From contig NC_134850.1 of NCBI RefSeq assembly GCF_965363235.1, positions 37,816,602 to 37,880,601 on the forward strand: a stretch of DNA of 64,000 nt. The letters run 5' to 3'. The stretch comes from Mytilus galloprovincialis. Its lineage: Eukaryota; Mollusca; Bivalvia; Mytilida; Mytilidae. Positions 1 to 13,100 of this stretch are shown here, piece by piece. The notes under the pieces are model-generated. The model was not told the DNA's origin and ran no database searches. It saw nothing but the letters and a program-made list of their open reading frames with translations. A program made the translations under genes and the position numbers. Positions within the stretch are counted from its first letter, which is position 1; the number at the start of each line of letters is the position of its first letter.

Positions 1-393
1 TAGAAACTGACAAAATGGCAAATTACACTTTCTTAAGAACTGAATTCATATTAATCTTTACCATTATTCTATTTTCATTTAGAATTTTTAACATTACTAC
101 TAGATTTAAGTCATTTTTCAAGTGAAACATTACTTGCTTCAGATGACTTACTTCAGACTTACATAGATTCTTTTTGAGCAGTTTGATTTACAACCAGACA
201 GTGTAAGAAAATTGGTTTACATTTGTAGACAATTCTGTTTTTAGCATCAGCAGCCACAAATAGGAAGAAGCAATTTTGGATTTTCATTAATTAGTAGAAC
301 ATTTGCAGAAGACAAGAATTACCGGTATGAGTACTGGATCTTTAACAAATATCTAATGAAGTGATGAAAATTTCACCAATATACTATACTTAC

Positions 394-1189
394 TCCATAC
401 GTATAACACTATTCAAATATAGTTTCTTGAGTACTCCTACCAATAAAAGTGAAAATAATAAAATTACTGAATGAACAGAAAAACAAAAACATATCTCCAA
501 AAGAACACTATGATGTCGGTTTGCAATATCACATATTGATGTTAAGGGATCTCTGAAACTCAAGTAAAAACTGATGTTTTTTTTACTAATATTATAATCA
601 TAATAAACATGAATATGAATGTATATTAGTTTTCAATATCATGCATTATTGTTTGCAGGCTATAAAAATCTTTCAAAATGTTGGGTCCTCCATGCTTTTC
701 AAGTGCATACTCTACTACTCTGTAATGATTTTTTTTCAGTCAATTTAAGTGTACTAAGTGTATTTTAAATATAATAATATCCGTTTTTGTTAAAATTATA
801 TAGTAATTATCAATTCTAGTTCTGAGTTTTGATTAAACAAAAGCTACAGATTATTATTTTTACAAGGTCTTATTTAAAAGAAATCAAAACTTGTATCAGT
901 TGATTACATGTATGTATTAAAAGTACAACCAACTATAAATACTTTTTTTTTATGTTCTTCATATTCATTGAAAACTTACCCCAATCAAATTCATAGAGAG
1001 ATATTTCAAAAACAAAATTTTCGATCCCAACAATTAATTTTTCATCGCATGGATCCAGCTTTAGGATAACATTAAATGAATGATGAACTATGTCAACATC
1101 TATGCAACAGTCAACTTCTGTACATGAAGATAGTAAGACACATGCCATTCCTGGGTGAAGTTCAGGAAGTTCTGTTGTTACATGGCAAT
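394..1189 (-). CDS. Cassette R19, partial (A and B only; continues beyond the left edge)
   Basis: Exons are A 1189-980 and B 436-394. A starts [11 protein letters not shown], has [11 protein letters not shown] and DPC, and ends DWG at G|GTAAGT. B reads [14 protein letters not shown] between a TTGGTAG acceptor and GA|GTAAGT, again exactly 43 nt, which supports a real exon despite its small size. No C exon (expected motifs LPKPxCDW, SVC) is visible in positions 1-393, so the next exon lies beyond the window. The intron would be at least 393 bp, normal for this gene. Confidence 0.8.
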
Positions 1190-4100
1190 CTGAAAACAAG
1201 ATACAAAATAATGTGAAAACAAAATAATTTAATATGACAATAAACGATATCTTAAAGACCCACAAATACATATCGAAACTAAATACTCTTTTGAATACCT
1301 TTTTTTCTATTTTTGCTTTTATTTGTAGACTTCACTAACTTTCCATTTTGTTGGTGTTTTTATATGCAAGAAGATCTTAGTATGACATAATCACAAGGAC
1401 ATATACTCATGTTATTTTTCTACTGGCAAAAGTTCATATCGTTCATTTATCAAAATTGTTTTATACAAAATCTACAATTTTCCCACAGTCATAAACAGTA
1501 ATCTTATAGTACTCTTCTACCTCTTTTCCAACCAAGGTTTTCTGGTTGATAAAACATTCCGTTTCTGACACATGAAGGAATCTTGAAGAACTTAGATATC
1601 CCAAGGTCACTTGAAACTTGTTTAATTGCTAGATCTGTAAGGTTTGTTAAATCTTCTCCTCTTGCACTTGTCCAATCTTCTAAGGAAAAATCTGTAAAAA
1701 AATCAAGAATCATCTAGTTTAGCTTCCAAATGCTGAAGATTTCTCTGATTTCATCACTAACTTTCTTCTTAAAAATCAGGAACTGCAATTCTAAGAAAAT
1801 ACATCTATCAGATAGAAGAAGAACGCTAATGTTAATTATCGCTATTTTTTGCATTTTTCCTTTGATTTTTTTTTTTAATTTTTCACATCATGGTACTTGC
1901 TTGAGATGGAAAATTATCGCTAGAAACTAAGCATGCACACAGTGTTGTTAACGAAATTGACATGAAATTGACAACATAGTGATAGGTAAAATAGCGATAA
2001 ACAGATTATCATTGGTCATCTCAACTCGATTGCCTTCTTCGCTTTTGCCGTCCCGGCTCAAGCTAGAATCAATTTCGTTGAGATGATCAACGATAATCTA
2101 TAATTATTAAAGATTAAAGAGTGTGAACAATTATCGGTTTACTCAGTGGTACTGATCAAGAATGAACTTATGTTGACACACTTCAAGATGAAGACTTTAT
2201 CACATGAATTTTACATTTATAAAAATGATGTAATGGTCAGATGAAATCAGAAAGATGGATGTGTTACAACTTGCAGTCATGCCATTCACCGAATGTTTTG
2301 ACCTTTTTGCTGTTGGTATCTGAAAAACAGATTTCAATACCACTAAAACTTCATGTTGACCAATGGATCATGAAACTAGGTTAAACACAGATTGACAAGT
2401 AAAATTTATTTTGCTATTGTTAGATGAATGATTAATGTATGTGCTTCATATTTTTTTATCCCCACAAATTAACCTTACATTATATGTAATTTTACTGTTC
2501 ATCATGGAAACAACAAAGATGTTTACCTATTATATTGTTTTACAACTTGTTCTACTCACTTTGAATTCTATATCCTTGATTCCAGTCACAAGATGGTTTA
2601 GGTAGACTGATTTTGTCTGCTATAAGTTGTGTGATCATACAATGGGGTTCTGAGGACTCAAAGCATATACCAAGACTAAGAGATAATATAAATTCTGAAG
2701 CTGATAGCTCATCAACAGTATACCTGCAAAACATGACCAGTTTCTGTACATTAAAACAAACATATACAAACATCTACTAAATGAATGTAAATAAATTGAG
2801 ATTATCAAATGGCTATTTCAATATTATTCCATTGGCTCTGCACCCTTGTCTGGAAATTTGATTTTTGGAGTAAAAAAAAAAAAACTGAAATTGAACATGA
2901 CTTTATTCAGAATATGTCAGTTTTTTGATACCTGTGAACTGAATTATTCTATGATTATTTTGTATTGTGGTCAGACTATATGATTGCAGAGAAGATCAAA
3001 ACAGACTTGGCATTTGGTTGGCTAGCAGTACTTGAAATGGATATTAGATTTAGCAGTATTATAGTTTCTTGGTCAAAATATTTCACTATTTATCTCTTTT
3101 TTTAACATCTTTTAAATATAAGTCACTATACAAAAGATAATTGGAAAGCTTAGTACAGTGCTACCAACTTGACCTCTATACTCAATGTACAGTTTTATCT
3201 TGTAACTTAAAGTCAGATTTTGATTTTCAGTATAAAAACCAACTTACTCAATGAAGAAAATTCCTTTCAAATAAAACTGATGATGAGTCCCTAAAATACA
3301 AAAAAAAAATATGAATTACAACATTATCACATCACTAATAAACCTTGCATAAAACATTCAAAAAGTATCCTCATCATTTTTGTGGCATTCCTCAACAGCT
3401 TTTGTAAAATTAAAGAATACAATAAAATGATTTTGTTCCATCACTTTATTATCAACCAAACATATACATGCTTGAACTTCCAGTGTTCAAAGTATCCAAT
3501 TAATCTAATGTTATCAGTTTCCTAGACAATATGAATAAAAAAAACTCTGTACAAGACAATAAAGTTGATTAACTGAACAAACTTTTACGTCCTTTGGTAT
3601 TTGATGAAGACTTGTCTCATTGGCAATTATATCACATACTGTATCTTCTTATTTTCATATAGTATGGCATTTTTTCTGTTTCTTCAATTTCAAAACTTAA
3701 GAAATTCTTTATATATTATAATAATTTCTTACCATAGACATAATTCACAAGTGATTCATTGTAGACAAATCTCTCTATACGAATGGTTAATTGGAAGTTG
3801 CATGCATCAAGTTCAAAAGAGAAATCAAATGACATTCCGAGAGACAATACTTCCACACAACACTTTATTCCTGTACATGTATCCATGATAATACATGTAG
3901 TCTCCCCACTGTTAAGGTATGGAAGTGTCACATAGCTAGAACATTCTGTAAAAAAAAAACTTTAAGCAATTTTTAAACTTTAAAAACTTGAAAAATAATA
4001 CTTTTAATTTTAGCTAAAAGGAATTAAGAAACAACGTTATGTTTAAAGAAGATATCATCTCCTATTGCACATATAAACTTCAGTTAAAACACCACTTTTC

Positions 4101-7100
4101 ATTCAATGAAATTTTTACTTAATCTGTAGCAAATATTGATCATATTCAAAAGAATCTAAACTTCAACATTCTACATTTGTTATTAGCCATTTTCTTTTTA
4201 CTAGTAAATATCTTTTGATAAAAGAAATGAAATAAAAGTCATGTCTAATTAACCTCTTATCCAGCCATCATTGGTTGGTCCCCATGGTTCTGTTGATCTA
4301 TCACAAGAATATTCACTCAAAAAAGACAATGCATCAAGCTCCTCAAGGATCTGGTACAGCATGTACTCCTGTAACTCATCTGTCCTAGTGATATTTCTAT
4401 CTGACATCCACTTCGTCAACGAAAAATCTTAAAAAAGAAAAGTTAAATTTTTAATAGCAAATATGTAAATGCTATGTTCTTTTCATATATGATGAACAAA
4501 CACAATAAAAGCTAAATCTGCTGAACTTTCATGTAAAAAAAATAAAAATAACAATTATTTTTTTAGAAAATTGACCATCAGTGAAATAGAGCATTGTACA
4601 AATGGGACAACATCCCTAATGCACCTCGAAATGAGGAACTCAAAAGTCACGTGTAAAGAAAAAATCTGTGGTGTAGTGATATTGGACATGTTTTTATTTT
4701 TTACAAATGACTGAACTTAACCATTTGTGGTGATTAGGAAAGTAGAGGAACATAGAATAAATGTGTAATAAACTGTTGGGACCAAAACTCCCAAAATCAA
4801 ACCCAACCTTCCTTTTATGGTCATAAACCTTGTGTTTAAATTTCATAGATTTCTATTTACTTATACTAAAGTTATTGTGCGAAAACCAAGAATAATGCTT
4901 ATTTTGGCCCCTTATTCCTAAACTGTTGGAACCAAAACTCCCAAAATCAATCCCACCTTCCTTTTGTGGTCATAAACCTTGTGTCAAAATTTCATAGATT
5001 TCTATTTACTTAAACTAAAGTTATAGTGCGAAAACCAAGAAAATGCTTATTTGGGCTCTTTTTGGCCCCTAATTCCTAAAATGTTGGGACCAAAACTCCC
5101 AAAATCAATCCCACCTTCCTTTTGTGGTCATAAACCTTGTGTTAAAATTTCATAGATTTCTATTTACTTTTACTAAAGTTAGAGTGCGAAAACTAAAAGT
5201 ATTCGGACGACGACGACGAAGTAGACAACGACGCCAACATAATACCAATATACGACCAAAAAATTTTCAATTTTTGCGGTCGTATAAAAACTATGGAGCT
5301 ATTAAATGTGTTCAAAGTATTAAATTTTCAAAGAACTTATTGTGTTAAAAAGGAGATATTTTACCACAAGGAGCTGCATCACAAAAGGATGTTCAGGGTA
5401 TGCTAATTTAAGGAAAAAGTAATCTCACTTTGTACCCCAAAAATTTAACCACATATGTGAAAATGTCACAGCTTCGAAATGAGCTATGATACATATCCAA
5501 GTTAACGATATGGACTGAGCTACAGGAAAAAAGGTTACCATTACTGCCTATGTGAAAACAATTAAAGATATTGACCCAAATGTATAGCCAATTACCAGCT
5601 CCAAACTAACTGAACCAAATTTATTGAAAAAGGGATATCTGTGTTTAAACCAAAACAGATTGTCACACAAATGGAATCCACACTGTGTGTTTCAAATTAA
5701 AAAAAAATATACATGAGTTGTTCAATTATCTTGTAATATTTTTATTTATTGTATGCAATAATCTTACCTTCTTCAACAAAATCTTCTGAATATTCACACT
5801 GTTGTTTTGGTAGCAAGGCATTGTTCAGAACATTCACTATATCATCCTCACAAGTACTGTTAGCATCAAAACAAACTGACACATTCATACTGACAATATA
5901 CATCTTGTCATCTGGCAAATCATCTATTGTAAAACTGTATAGCAAAATATTTAGAATAATCTATGATATCTAAATGCAACAAAATGATAATTCATTCTAT
6001 ATATAATTATTAACTGCAACAAGGACATATGTGTTTTTTCAAAAGGTCCAAAATGTTTAGTTTTTACTGACAACCATAATTTATATTACATTACATAATT
6101 CACAAGGAATATGACAATTAATGTAGTTAAAATTTCATCAAAATACAAGACACAAGCTACATTAAGTTTATAAAGATACAACAGGTCAGGTGATACAAGC
6201 TTAGTATATCTTTAAAAGGCTTTTAGTGAGATTTTTTTCTAATCAGAATACCTACTTCAAGTTTATGACTCCTAATAAAGATACTGCTAAAACTGTACCT
6301 GCAAAAATCAATTAATAATTGTATCATATGTAATGATTATGAAACATAGGATATCATTAATTTATAAAACAACTATTATTGTACATTACCTTATATATAA
6401 TTAAGATAAACTGCTGAAACAGAGATATGTCTCGTCTGTATGCATACAATTAAGATAAAAGACAATCTGATGAACAGCAACATTGTTTGACCATGAACTA
6501 TTTGGGAGGGCTTTGAAGTGGTCATCACACTGAGATTAACAGACAGTAATGTAAGAATATAGAAATTTTCATTGTCTATTGTAAGTAGTTCCTCTCAAAC
6601 TAACTAAAGCAAAAAACTGAACATTGAGAATTGGTAAATAATTGAAAGTCACTAGACCATGACCTACAGAGAGTTGAAATAAACAACAAACTAATATGTA
6701 TGAATATTAATGCAACTTTATAGAAAATATCATTCATCTATCATAAGCAGTCATTATTATCCATTTTTTCCATACCCCAACTATAGTCTTGCAGACTTCT
6801 GTTAAACTGCATCTGTTCAATACCAACTGTCAATCTATGATAACATGGACCAATGTCCAGGTAAATGTGGAATGATTTGTCCAGCAGCTCCACATTCATA
6901 CAGCAATCCACACGGGTACATGTATCAGACAGACTGCAAACAATGTTGTCTGGGAGTGGTAAGATCGAGCCGACTTTATGAGGGCATGCTGGAATAATAG
7001 TCGAGAATAGCATAACTCTAATCAGATATCTGTAACATGTAAACAATCTGTCATTTTTGTTTTTGATAGAGTTCATTGTGTAAAATAAGACATGGAAGGG

Positions 7101-10100
7101 GTAATCGTGGGTTTGTAACACTGAATTTGAAACTTTAGACTCTGTTTCTTTTACACCAAATCTTGAGTTGTGCACAAGACATTTAATGGAAAGGATTTGA
7201 TGGAGGCATATATACAGAGACGTAAAAAGAGATATTCTGATCATTACAGGGAGAAATTGGTACACTGAAAAGTGGTATAAAAATAACTTTATATACTCAG
7301 GACTCATGATAACTTGGGGTACCAATTATTGTAAATTTCCTGCAGGTATTTAAACCACAAATTTTATCCAACAACAAAGTATAAATTTTCTAAGGTGTGT
7401 ATGCTGTTTTTGGCAAAAACATGAAATCAACTTAAATACAACAGTTCTTCCAATTCATGAAAATTGGTATTGACACAAATAAATGAATCCACAGTAATGG
7501 ATACACTAAAAAAACAAAAAAAGATCCTTACAATTTCTCCATCCCTCAGCTGTAAGTGGAAAATCAGGACGGCTGCTTGTATTACATTGTTTACTCTCAT
7601 AATACTTGGAAACACCAAGTTCTTCTAGTAAATCTGTCAATGATTGTCCATTTAAAGATGTATTTACTGGATATCCATTTTCAATTTCCCATTTTGTCAA
7701 AGAAAAATCTTCAAATGAATGAAAAAAGATCATTAAAATACAGACAATGAGATTCATCCTTCTAAGGTTAGGTGATAAAAATTAGTCTAGATTAGGTTAC
7801 ATGTAAAAGACTATCTTTGTCAGACCAGAACTCAATTACCTGCATACAAAGCTGCCATAAAATTTAAAAAAAAAAGTATAACAAGAGGCTGTCACAACGA
7901 CAGCAAACCGGATTTATTAACATTTATTTGTGTCCTGGCAATATCACAAGAACCATTACTGATGAATGGTGAAAGTGAAAATCGTCAATATCAAATTTGA
8001 CCTCCATTTTGTCATCAGTATCAACATATTAAAATTTGAAAAGCTTAGATTGAATGGTTCATGAGTAAATGCAACAACGTGAATGGAAACACCATTTTAC
8101 GATCTTTCAAGAACCATAACTCCTGAACGGTAAAAGTCAAAATCGTCATTATTGAACTTGACCTCTATTTTGTCATCAGTAACAACATATTAAAATTTCA
8201 TAAGCTTTGGTTGAATGGTTCATGAGAAAATGCACGGACACGACGGGAAACACCATTTTTCAATCTTTCAAGAACCATAACTCCTGAACGGTAAAAGTCA
8301 AAATCGTCATTATTGAACTTGACCTCCATTTTGTCATCAGTAACAGCATATTAAAATTTCGGAAGCTTTGGTAGAACAGTTCATGCATAAATGCACAGAC
8401 ACGACTGGAAACTCCATTTTTCAATCTTTCAAGAACCATAACTCCTGAACGGTAAAAGTCAAATTCGTCATTATTGAACTTGACCTCCATTCTGTCATTA
8501 GTAACAACATATTAAAATTTGGGAAGCTTTGGTAGAACAGTTCATGCGTAAATGCACGGACAACTCCATTTTTCAATCTTTCAAGAACCATAACTCATGA
8601 ACGGTAAAAGTCAAAATCGCCATTATTGAACTTGACCTTCGCATAGTTGTCAGTAATAATATATTAAAATTTTAAAAGCTTTGGTTGAATGGTTCATGAG
8701 TTAATGCACGGACAACATTTGATTGCCGCCCGCCTGCCCGACCGCCCCCCCGCCGTACATCCCCAAATCAATAACCGACATTTTTGTCACAAAAATCCGG
8801 TTAAAAACTCAAATACCTGGTTTTAGGAATGGCCTTTTCCAGTCACAATCTTCTTTTGCTAAAATATTGTTTTCAAGGATTGTAATCTTATAATCACATG
8901 TTGCTTCAGAATCCCAGCATATGCTAATGTCCATACTGATAATATAGTTGTAACTTCCAGGTAATTCTTCAAGTTGAAAACTACAATAAAATACTAATGA
9001 AATAAATAAATGTCTTAAGAATAAACAATTCTTAGATTATTGTCAAATAAATGACTTTTTAATGAGTCGTTTAAAGAAAATAAGATATGAACATGTATGT
9101 TATAAAATCAAAATTTCAAAGTTACTCTTATTCTAAAGATATATACAGTCGATTCCACTTAATTGCATACCGCTTAATAGCATAATTCGGTTAATTGCAT
9201 ACTTTTCTCCTGCACAGAACCATTTCCCATTCATCTAATGTTAAATTGTACGGTTATATGCATAGCCCCTTAAGTGGCATTTCGGTTAATTGCATAGAAA
9301 ATAATCGCCAGCTAGATATGCTTATTTAAAACTGACGAGATTTTTGACCGGAAACAGCAATTTGGTAAGTATATTTTTCTTGAATGCATCACATTTTTTT
9401 ATATTATTTCACATTTACTTCTGTGTTATTTAAATAAAGTTTTAAAACAGTTTCTTTCGTGTTTTTATGATTATAAAAAAGGCCTTGATGTGTACACAGG
9501 TAAAGTTTCCCATATTCTATTTTAAGCCTCGAGGTCATAAAGATGTCAATCAGCTGATTGTTGTAAAAACACAACCATTCTATGATCTTCTATCTCAAAA
9601 GGTGTTAATTATTGATTGCATTTCAAACATTGTTCATAGATTATTTTTAAAACTATAACGCCTGCTAATTATCGATCATTATCCAATGTGCAATCTCGTA
9701 ATTTGGCATAGGGTGATCTACATTTATGTTAAATATTACAGGGCATTTATATATATGGTTGAAGAATTTCATACATCAATCTTTCATTTTTCATATTTTT
9801 TTAAAAGAACATTAACTTAAAATTATTATATTCATAGGCGGATTTAGGGGGGCGGGGCCAGGGGGCCCGGGCCCCCCCCCTTTTTGGGAAAAAATTTGGT
9901 TGCTTATATAGGGAATCACTGAAGCGTGACTGGAGCGGGCCCCCTCTTAGGTCAGTCAGTGGGCCCCCACTTATGAAAATTTCTGGATCCGCCACTGATA
10001 TTTTCTCACTTTCAACATTCATGTCCAGCAAATAACCCGTGCAGGAACCCATTACCTGTTAAAACTGCTTTGCATACTGTATTGTCTTAATTTTGTATGC

Positions 10101-13100
10101 CATAACCATTTAATGTAAATGTGTTTGTGCGAATAAAATATTGTCTAAAATATTGTCTATATTGTATACGAAACTAACGAGGTTATTGTAACAGTGTTAC
10201 ATCACTGTGCAATCGGTAAATACTGCATATTAAAGGCAGTTCATTACACATTTATTGTATCAAATGATCATAAACTGTGTAGCATTGTTAAACAGTTTGT
10301 TTTAATCAAAGCGTAAAAATATAATTTGTACATCCGGGTTATAGAAACAAATCTATTTTTAGAACAATTTTATTTTCGTATCTCAGGTAAAGGAAAAGTC
10401 GGTACATAAATAAACTAAAACTAAATGTGTTTATAAACTTTATTGAAAGAATAAACAATGAAATTAAAAATGCACAACACTAGACAAATAACTTTTATTA
10501 GAATAAATAATCATTCAATATGTTGTAAGTGGATTATGGACGTTCATCTTTCTTCAGGATTTCCTCTATCGATGTTATTTGACTCCGTATTTTGGCATTT
10601 CGGATATAAGCATACTCCGCTTTATTGCATAATTTCGTCTGACAAATAGGCTATGCAAATAACCGGAATGTACTGTATATCTTTTGCTGTATCTGATAAG
10701 TATAAGTTGAAATTTTAGTACAAAAATAGTGTTTACTCCATTTTTTTTTACAAATTAAACTTTCTTGTGGCTATAAGACAACTTACTGAAGTCGATAAAT
10801 TCCACCGAGATAAATTTCATGCTCTGTTTCTAAAAAGAAATAAGTAAAAGATATTCTTTTAAATCACATACCATGGTATTTTGTATCAAATTATGATATG
10901 CCATTATCATCAAGATTCCGCTTTTGTTGTAGTGTACAAGACTTTAAAGGGTCTGTTTAACCCTGCCCCATTCGGTATGTATGTCCCTGTCCCAAGTCAG
11001 GAGCCTGTTATTCAGTGGTTGCATGTTGTTTGTTTATATGTTACATATTTGTTTTTGTTCATTTTTTGTACATAAATTAGGCCGTTAAGTTTTCACGTTT
11101 GAATTGTTTTACATTGTCATTTTGGGGCCTTTTATAGCTGACTTTGCAATATGGGCTTTGCTCATTGTTGGAGGCCGTACAGTGACCTATAGTTGTTAAT
11201 TTCTGTGTCATTTGGTCTCTTGTGGAGTGTTGTCTCATTTGCAATATCTTCTTTTTTATATTTATAAAACCATCAATGTTACTGCAAGTAAAAAATATAG
11301 TCATTGCAAAACAAAACTGTATTCGCAGTATAGCAAGTCATTTTAGCAGGGTTATTTCTTTTACTTTTTTTAGAGGTTAAATGATGCTATATTCAAATAA
11401 ATTAATTTTGTAATTTAGTTACAAGGTGAAAAAAGGGACAGTTAGAACATAACTACAAAGAACTATAAAATACTTACTCCAATCAAATTCAAGAAGTGAT
11501 TTTGAAAATTTATAATTTTCGGTTCCACCATCAATAACATCATTGCATGAATCAATATTAATGAATACATTAAGACTTGTCAGTATCTTCTCATCAGAGA
11601 CACAACAGTCTATAGAACTACAATGACCATTGATGTAGCATCTAACAGGTCCATCTAATGGGTCTATGTTTGCAATCTTTGAACAATCTGTAAATAGATG
11701 GATTTGATTAAAGAACATGTTTGATGTTTTGACATGGAATTTTCTGTCAAACACCATTTTAGATCATACTAAATAGTATACACCATTTTTGGTCATACTT
11801 AAACCTATATTTGCATGCCACATTAAACAGACCTCCCTGCTTACATGGTGTCTGTGAGTCACAGCTCAATATTCATGTATGTGCATGTCCTCTGGATTTT
11901 GACATTCAGATTTCCCTGTTAGAAACATGTGGTTCAATGTTGTCAGAAATTATCTATTCAGATGGAAATTCTAGTATAAATTTTAACATGTTGAGGGGCT
12001 AATCATAAATTGACCAAAAGGTTTCCATACCTGACAGTAATCTATTATCCACAAAGTGATTTGGGCATGAACTCTCTTCCATGTAAAGTCCTATTCTTGT
12101 TTCGTCAATTAGGTGTAGAATAAGCTCTTGTTCAGAATAATCATAGTGATTAAGCTTAGAGATTCTCCAGTCACTGTATGAAAAGCCTGAAATCATATAC
12201 ACTTAATATGAGCTTACATTGTAAACAAAATATTTTCAAACATTTTATTTTCATTATTATTATTAAAGATTTAAACAGCAAACAAACACTGTTCCTCTAC
12301 TTTAGGAAACTATTTACAATCAATTTTTTAAAGTTTATTGTTTTAACAAAATATGTCATTTTGAAAGAATTCTACTGTATGTAAATATCTACTTAAATTA
12401 GCACATCACAAATGTACTCTTGTTACTTTTTCATAGTTGTTGTATAGTTGAATATGTTTATGTATAATTATAGATTATCGTTGATCATCTCAACGAGATT
12501 AATTTTCTCGCTTGAGCTGGTACAGCGAAAGTGAGAAAAGCAATCGAGTTGAGATGACCAATGATAATCTGTTTATCGCTATTTTACCTATGACGACGTT
12601 GTCAATTTCATGTCAATTTCGTTAGCAACGCCACGTGGCCTCCTTAGTTTCTAGCGATAATTTTTCCATCTCAAGCGAGAAGCATGATATGAAAATTATC
12701 ACAAAAAAAGATCAAAAGAAAAATGCACAAAATAGCGATAATTACTTGGTATTGTATAGTTCTGCCTCCAATCACATTTTACTTTGGGCATGTCGACATT
12801 GTGAAATATTGTGATATTCTGTTCACATGGTTCCGTTGATGACATGCATACTTCAAGTGACACTGACAATCTGAACGTTTTAGCATACTGTAAATCATGT
12901 ATCTGATAGCTGAAAATAAAATCACCTTCATTACACAATGTTCAATTGAGGAGTTTATGAACTATTAATCATTTAAATATCCGACAAAAAATGTACGAAT
13001 TTGGGTTCTTTATGTCTATATAAAAAAAGAAAAGCCATATTTAAAAACTTTAAAATCTGAAAGAAATGCTGAAACAGTTATCCTTTGCAAAAGAAATTAA

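Noticed and set aside
149-210. A second candidate B exon ending CTGAA|GTAAGT
   Set aside because: No acceptor with a pyrimidine tract lies 43 nt upstream in the right phase, and the B exon at 394-436 already fits R19.
6741-7325. 194-residue open frame on the minus strand
   Set aside because: Only its last third is real: it is the R17 A exon (6988-6776) read through its acceptor into intron sequence. The part upstream has no motif and contains MITE sequence.
9467-9658. Short frame inside the pogo-like element, considered as a transposase remnant
   Set aside because: No DDE or helix-turn-helix motif is visible; the frame is short and lies in AT-rich filler.
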